In this document: positions 60,364-64,000 of the stretch, one piece after another
Position numbering within the stretch: position 1 is the stretch's first letter
Layout: the number at the start of each line of letters is the position of its first letter
Assembly (NCBI GenBank): GCA_019694135.1
Contig: JAIBCM010000006.1
Span: 1 to 64,000 of the forward strand
Reading direction: 5' to 3'
Source: Verrucomicrobiia bacterium
GTDB lineage: Bacteria > Verrucomicrobiota > Verrucomicrobiia > JADLBR01 > JAIBCM01
DNA: 64,000 nt
Program-made: the position numbers and the translations under genes
The notes under the pieces: model-generated
What the model saw: the letters and a program-made list of their open reading frames with translations, nothing else
Databases searched by the model: none
Told to the model about the DNA's origin: nothing

Positions 60364-60972
60364 ATGGAAAAAATAGATTTATACAAAATTCACAAATTAG
60401 AATACATCACTCCTAAAAAACCCAGATTATTGCAGATCAAGCCTGCTCATTATCTCGCCATCAGCGGCCAAGGGAAACCTGGTGGTGAGAAATTCACAAC
60501 CAAAATTGGTGCACTATATAGTGTCGCTTTCACGTTAAAAATGACGCGTAAATTTAAAGGACATCAAGATTATACCATAGGCAAATTAGAATGCCAATGG
60601 TTCGTTGATAGCAAAAAGGTTGCTGATCAAACATCGCAAGATCAATGGCGCTGGAAATTACTAATTCGAACCCCTGATTTTGTTACTCAATCTGAGTTAG
60701 ATCATACTATTGCCGCTCTTTTAAAAAAAGGAAAAGAGCCCATAATTCGTGAGGTTAACCTAGAACTTTTAGATGAGAATCAATGTGTGCAAATGCTTCA
60801 TATCGGCCCTTATGACCAAGAATCAAAAACCGTTGCAATCATGAAATCCTTTGTCGAAGCCAATGGATTAACTTTAAAAGGGCCTCATCACGAAATCTAT
60901 CTTTCAGATCCTCGCAGAGTCCCCTCTGAACGATTAAAAACTATTCTTCGTGAACCCGTAGCAATTCAATAA
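60364..60972 (+). CDS. GyrI-like domain protein
   Basis: The 202 residues match GyrI-like small-molecule-binding proteins: LLQIKPAHYLAISGQGKPGG near the N-terminus, then IREVNLELLDENQCVQMLHI, followed by GPYDQESKTVAI and the end HEIYLSDPRRVPSERLKTIL. No DNA-binding domain is present. It follows the AraC-GyrI gene and may bind the same class of ligand or hydrolyse it (some members are cyclopropyl-type hydrolases). The ligand is unknown. Confidence 0.88.
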   Translation: MEKIDLYKIHKLEYITPKKPRLLQIKPAHYLAISGQGKPGGEKFTTKIGALYSVAFTLKMTRKFKGHQDYTIGKLECQWFVDSKKVADQTSQDQWRWKLLIRTPDFVTQSELDHTIAALLKKGKEPIIREVNLELLDENQCVQMLHIGPYDQESKTVAIMKSFVEANGLTLKGPHHEIYLSDPRRVPSERLKTILREPVAIQ

Positions 60973-61032
60973 ATAAGAGCATAGGTTGAATCCCATTTAT
61001 GGCTCATCGGAATTGACGAAACGTAAAATCTG

Positions 61033-61959
61033 ATGCATGTTATTGGCATGGAGGAGAAAAACGTTAAGAACGTTAGCCGCTGCTTTGATTGCAGGGTTCG
61101 ATTAACTGGTTTTTTACTAGGCGCTCTTGCTTTGCTCTTTTTAGAAAATTCGGCGCTAGCGATTAATGCTTTAAATCGCGCGCGGTTTACTGAAGTAGTC
61201 AATCAAGTAGAAGTAATTCCTGCCAATAATTCGCCTAAAAAACAGGCCCAAGTAGGTTCTCTCTTTCAAGTGCCAGAAATTTTGCAAACGGGCAGCCGAT
61301 CTCGCGCAGAACTGGTTGCAGAAGATAAAACCGTAACGCGTGTAGGAGCCAACACCATTTTTTCCTTTCAATCTCAGGATCGCACCATTCAATTGAAACG
61401 AGGCAGCCTGCTTTTTCATGCTCCGAAAGGGCGTGGTGGCGGAACGATTCAAACCGCTGCCGCCACCGCCGCGGTGTTGGGAACAACGATTATTGTTACG
61501 ACCACTGATGACGGTGGCTTCAAATGCCTCGTATTGGAAGGCCAAGGAGAAGTGCGTTTGCCCAATGGATTTCATCAAAAGGTCAACGCCGGTGAGTTAG
61601 TTTTCATTCGACCTGGCTCCAAAAAAATTTCTAAACCCTTACCTTACGATCTTTCCCAACAGGTAGAAAATTCCTTGCTCGTTCAAGGTTTTTCACGACC
61701 ACTGCTTTCTTTAAATAAAATCAGTCATGCGATTGATGTGCAACGACAAAATTTTCCTTATCTCGCTTACGATTCTCCAGCTTCATTCGTTGCTAATCTT
61801 CAGCATCAAAAAGATTATGCTTTGGTGGACCCCAATTCACGAGTTCATCTGAACCCGACCTTACCACAAACTGAATCTCCAAAACCTGAACCGCCTACAA
61901 CTTTACCTCCTTCCACGCGCAAAAATCCTCCTCGACTTCCACCCCCTATTCCAGGTTAA
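61033..61959 (+). CDS. FecR-domain periplasmic protein
   Basis: The 308-residue product has a membrane or signal segment (RLTGFLLGALALLFLENSALA, about 23-43). A FecR domain follows: SLFQVPEILQTGSRSRAELV, TVTRVGANTIFSFQ, IQLKRGSLLFHAPKG and AAVLGTTIIVTTTDDGG. It ends in a Pro-rich tail (KPEPPTTLPPSTRKNPPRLP). Unlike TonB-linked anti-sigma FecR proteins it has no sigma gene beside it, as in PVC secreted FecR proteins. The outer-membrane barrel gene follows after 12 bases, so the two probably work together. Confidence 0.88.
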   Translation: MHVIGMEEKNVKNVSRCFDCRVRLTGFLLGALALLFLENSALAINALNRARFTEVVNQVEVIPANNSPKKQAQVGSLFQVPEILQTGSRSRAELVAEDKTVTRVGANTIFSFQSQDRTIQLKRGSLLFHAPKGRGGGTIQTAAATAAVLGTTIIVTTTDDGGFKCLVLEGQGEVRLPNGFHQKVNAGELVFIRPGSKKISKPLPYDLSQQVENSLLVQGFSRPLLSLNKISHAIDVQRQNFPYLAYDSPASFVANLQHQKDYALVDPNSRVHLNPTLPQTESPKPEPPTTLPPSTRKNPPRLPPPIPG

Positions 61960-61971
61960 TATTGGTTTTCT

Positions 61972-63003
61972 ATGCGATTTCCTTTTCGCTGCTGCCTGAT
62001 AGGAATTTTTGGAAGTTGTTTTATTCTATCAATTCAGGGCCAAACCGCAGCGCAACAAATTGAACAAGTCGAGCAAGTCAATCGACTCCGTGATTTAAGA
62101 CGCTCGCTCCTTGATGTGCCCGAAACAATGAACAAAGCACCCTTAATTTCCGAAGAAGAACTGGAAGATGTCGGCCCCCAATATTTGCTCCGTTTCAAAC
62201 CTAAACGAGAATGGTTCGAAGCCTTGTTCGATGTTCAATATTACTACACTTCGAACTTTAATTTAAATGAAGAAAAAAGTGAAAGAAATCCCATAGGTGA
62301 AATTGACACGGGCGTGCTCGTGAGCACAGCTCAATTTGCGTTTGCCCCTAGTCCCTTTCGTGTCTGGGATGGTTGGTTAAGTCCGCGAGTGGGTTACCGT
62401 CATCAATGGTATAATTACGGTTTGGATAACACCGATAACCAACTCAACAATTTCGATTTTGATGTGCAAACAGTTTTTGGTGAAGTGAGCTATCAATTTT
62501 TAGAAAATTGGAATGCTCGCATTGGATTAAGTTGGTCGCGACTTCTCAATCATGAAGATGTCGGCAATCGGGAAGATTACAGCGAATTTTACAAGGAGTT
62601 TGTTCCCGAATGGGAAATTCAACGCTATATCAAAATCAATCCCAATTCTCTCTTCGTAATCGGTTATGAAGGCAATTATCACCACACCGAAGTCGATCCT
62701 TTCCCCAACGCTTATATTAACGATCGCATGGATCACATTTTAACATTAACCTATCTGCATCAACTCACTTCCCACATCATTCTCCAACCTTATTATCGTT
62801 TCACCTATACTGACTTTTGGGAAAATGGAGATCGCAACGATTTTCTTCACTCACTTGGTTTGGTAGCCAGTTATCATTTCAATAAATGGTCCAGCATTCG
62901 CCTCTTTTGCAATTATGATAAAAGAGAATCAGACGATCCTTTCATTCCCGATTATGAAAAAATCGATGCAGGTGGCGGCGCAACTTTAGTTTTTCGGTTT
63001 TAA
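61972..63003 (+). CDS. Outer-membrane beta-barrel protein
   Basis: The 343-residue product has a signal peptide (LIGIFGSCFILSIQGQT) and a short helical stretch QQIEQVEQVNRLRDLRRSLL. A strand-rich barrel from about 80 follows with aromatic girdles (YYYTSNFNLNEEKSE, RVGYRHQWYNYGLDNTD, YYRFTYTDFWENGDRNDFLH) and ends in the outer-membrane signature VFRF. It follows the FecR-domain gene. It may be a porin-like or export channel, with the FecR protein as its periplasmic or surface partner. Confidence 0.85.
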   Translation: MRFPFRCCLIGIFGSCFILSIQGQTAAQQIEQVEQVNRLRDLRRSLLDVPETMNKAPLISEEELEDVGPQYLLRFKPKREWFEALFDVQYYYTSNFNLNEEKSERNPIGEIDTGVLVSTAQFAFAPSPFRVWDGWLSPRVGYRHQWYNYGLDNTDNQLNNFDFDVQTVFGEVSYQFLENWNARIGLSWSRLLNHEDVGNREDYSEFYKEFVPEWEIQRYIKINPNSLFVIGYEGNYHHTEVDPFPNAYINDRMDHILTLTYLHQLTSHIILQPYYRFTYTDFWENGDRNDFLHSLGLVASYHFNKWSSIRLFCNYDKRESDDPFIPDYEKIDAGGGATLVFRF

Positions 63004-64000
63004 CTAAAACATTCTTTCAATTAATAAGGACTCTTCCGATTTTAAATTTTTAACTTTGGCCGTCAAATCTTCCCAGGGTTGTAATTGATTTTTTTGAAAA
63101 GTTCGACTCATCACCACATAAATCGAGGTTTGGTCTCCACCGATGCCTGCATGAATAACATTTGACCAGGTTTTGGCTCTGATTTGATCAGTCACAGAAA
63201 GTTTATCATCTTGCCACTCCAAAATACGCTCAAAAGCAAAGGGAGCCGGCTGCGGGTTAGTAATTAAAATCTTTTGTAAAATGCGACGGATTAAATCAGG
63301 AAAAAATCGGCCTCCTGTTAACATAATAACCCTTAGCACGATAAGTCGAAAAGGAGTCATTAATTTTTGTTTGGCCCAACCCAAACTTCCTTCGATCACG
63401 ACACGATTCGTTTCGATACGAGTTTGATAGCTTCCAACTAAATGCGCTACCGCATTTTTTATTTTCTTACCTTCTCTTACTAAAAAAGAAGGTTGTGTGT
63501 CGGAAACTATCAGTTTTTCACCTCGAAAAAATTTGAAAACCCCTCCTTTATTCAAAGCTAAATAAAGTTCGGCATCCTTCCGACGTTCAATCAAGATTTT
63601 AGCCCCTGCTAGCCATGTTCGACCCTGTTTGCGATCAGACATTTGAGGACGTTCTTTCACAAAATCTTGCCACGCCAAAAAATAATTCCATGCGTGATGT
63701 CCAATAATGTGATCATCAGCATAACAGGGAGCCATTCCACGTTCGGCGCCTTTTAAAAAAGCATCATTTATCGCAAGTGCTTCAGGCATCCATTTTCCGA
63801 CCAATTCAAAACCATGCGGAAAAAAATTATAAGTATTGCGACTCGTATATTCTCCTCCAAACGAGCCGTCCGGATGCACAAAAAGAGCTGCTAATTTAAC
63901 TGCTTTTTCCAATGCTTCTTTCAGCGCAGGGGCAGAATTTTTTTCATACAAACGCGCTAAACAAAAAATAGTTAAGGTATGATAACCTGGATCACATCCC
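63004..64000 (-). CDS. Conserved protein of unknown function, 5' end outside the window
   Basis: The frame is open from the stop at 63004 to the window end; a TTG at 63951 is not a real start because in-frame codons beyond it read GCDPGYHTLTIFCLARLYEK. The visible 332 residues include FVHPDGSFGGEYTSRNTYNF, then FPHGFELVGKW and DHIIGHHAWNYFLAWQDF, a style seen in (alpha/alpha)6 toroid proteins such as heparinase- or terpene-cyclase-like folds. A later strand-rich half has GVFKFFRGEKLIVSDTQPSF, typical of heparinase II/III-type C-termini. No catalytic residues can be assigned. It converges on the barrel gene with no gap. Confidence 0.8.
   Translation of the reverse strand, partial: GCDPGYHTLTIFCLARLYEKNSAPALKEALEKAVKLAALFVHPDGSFGGEYTSRNTYNFFPHGFELVGKWMPEALAINDAFLKGAERGMAPCYADDHIIGHHAWNYFLAWQDFVKERPQMSDRKQGRTWLAGAKILIERRKDAELYLALNKGGVFKFFRGEKLIVSDTQPSFLVREGKKIKNAVAHLVGSYQTRIETNRVVIEGSLGWAKQKLMTPFRLIVLRVIMLTGGRFFPDLIRRILQKILITNPQPAPFAFERILEWQDDKLSVTDQIRAKTWSNVIHAGIGGDQTSIYVVMSRTFQKNQLQPWEDLTAKVKNLKSEESLLIERMF

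Noticed and set aside
1-64000. CRISPR arrays, prophage, secretion-system clusters
   Set aside because: No regularly spaced repeats, cas, phage structural or secretion apparatus genes were recognised.

Overview
The window looks like chromosomal DNA of a moderately AT-rich, Gram-negative bacterium, most likely from the Verrucomicrobiota or a close PVC relative. This is inferred from several traits together: an omega subunit of the type seen in that phylum, a Dxs with GDAAFTCG in place of the usual GDGALTGG, a 33-residue Lys/Ala histone-like peptide, large secreted Calx-beta, FG-GAP and beta-propeller proteins, a FecR-domain protein beside an outer-membrane barrel, and intergenic hairpin repeats. 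No 16S gene is present, so the assignment stays an inference. There is no prophage, CRISPR array, transposase or integrase.

Layout. 0-4 kb: the end of tRNA-Arg(TCT), hisF, a secreted duplicated-domain protein, tag, a DUF5677-like gene, a RelE/ParE-type toxin-antitoxin pair, a DUF6506 gene and two tiny lipoproteins. 4.2-11 kb: a TrhO-RluA tRNA/rRNA modification fusion, then a surface-glycan segment (lipoprotein, GT39-like membrane enzyme, GT4 enzymes) broken by a 135-bp MITE-like element and a second toxin-antitoxin pair. 11-16 kb: pstSCAB-phoU on the minus strand, with an unusual PstC. 16-20 kb: the histone-like gene, yicC-gmk-coaC, a tandem-ACT protein and a lycopene cyclase. 20-22.7 kb: a signal-less amidase plus a membrane-anchored neighbour, bracketed by a 14-bp direct repeat. 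22.7-30 kb: xseAB, a LacI regulator with a PTS IIA, dxs-tlyA-nadK and a peroxiredoxin.

30-43 kb: a RluA synthase, a GT2 enzyme, a secreted FG-GAP protein, an exported MsrB-MsrA fusion, mscL, an orphan ABC ATPase, then a tight operon hisC-tyrA-aroA-cmk-plsC-purM with stop/start overlaps. 42-46 kb: a divergent pair of large, uncharacterised helical proteins. 46-53 kb: pabB and two large secreted repeat proteins. 53-64 kb: a DUF151 nuclease-domain gene, a conserved unknown, argA, surA-pdxA, rpoZ-smpB, an AraC/GyrI pair, the FecR/outer-membrane pair, and a truncated (alpha/alpha)-type unknown running off the end.

Most of the window is housekeeping. The parts that deserve attention are the TrhO-RluA fusion, the MITE-like element and its degenerate relatives, the bracketed amidase module, the divergent helical pair, and the PstC with a roughly 200-residue extracytoplasmic insertion.
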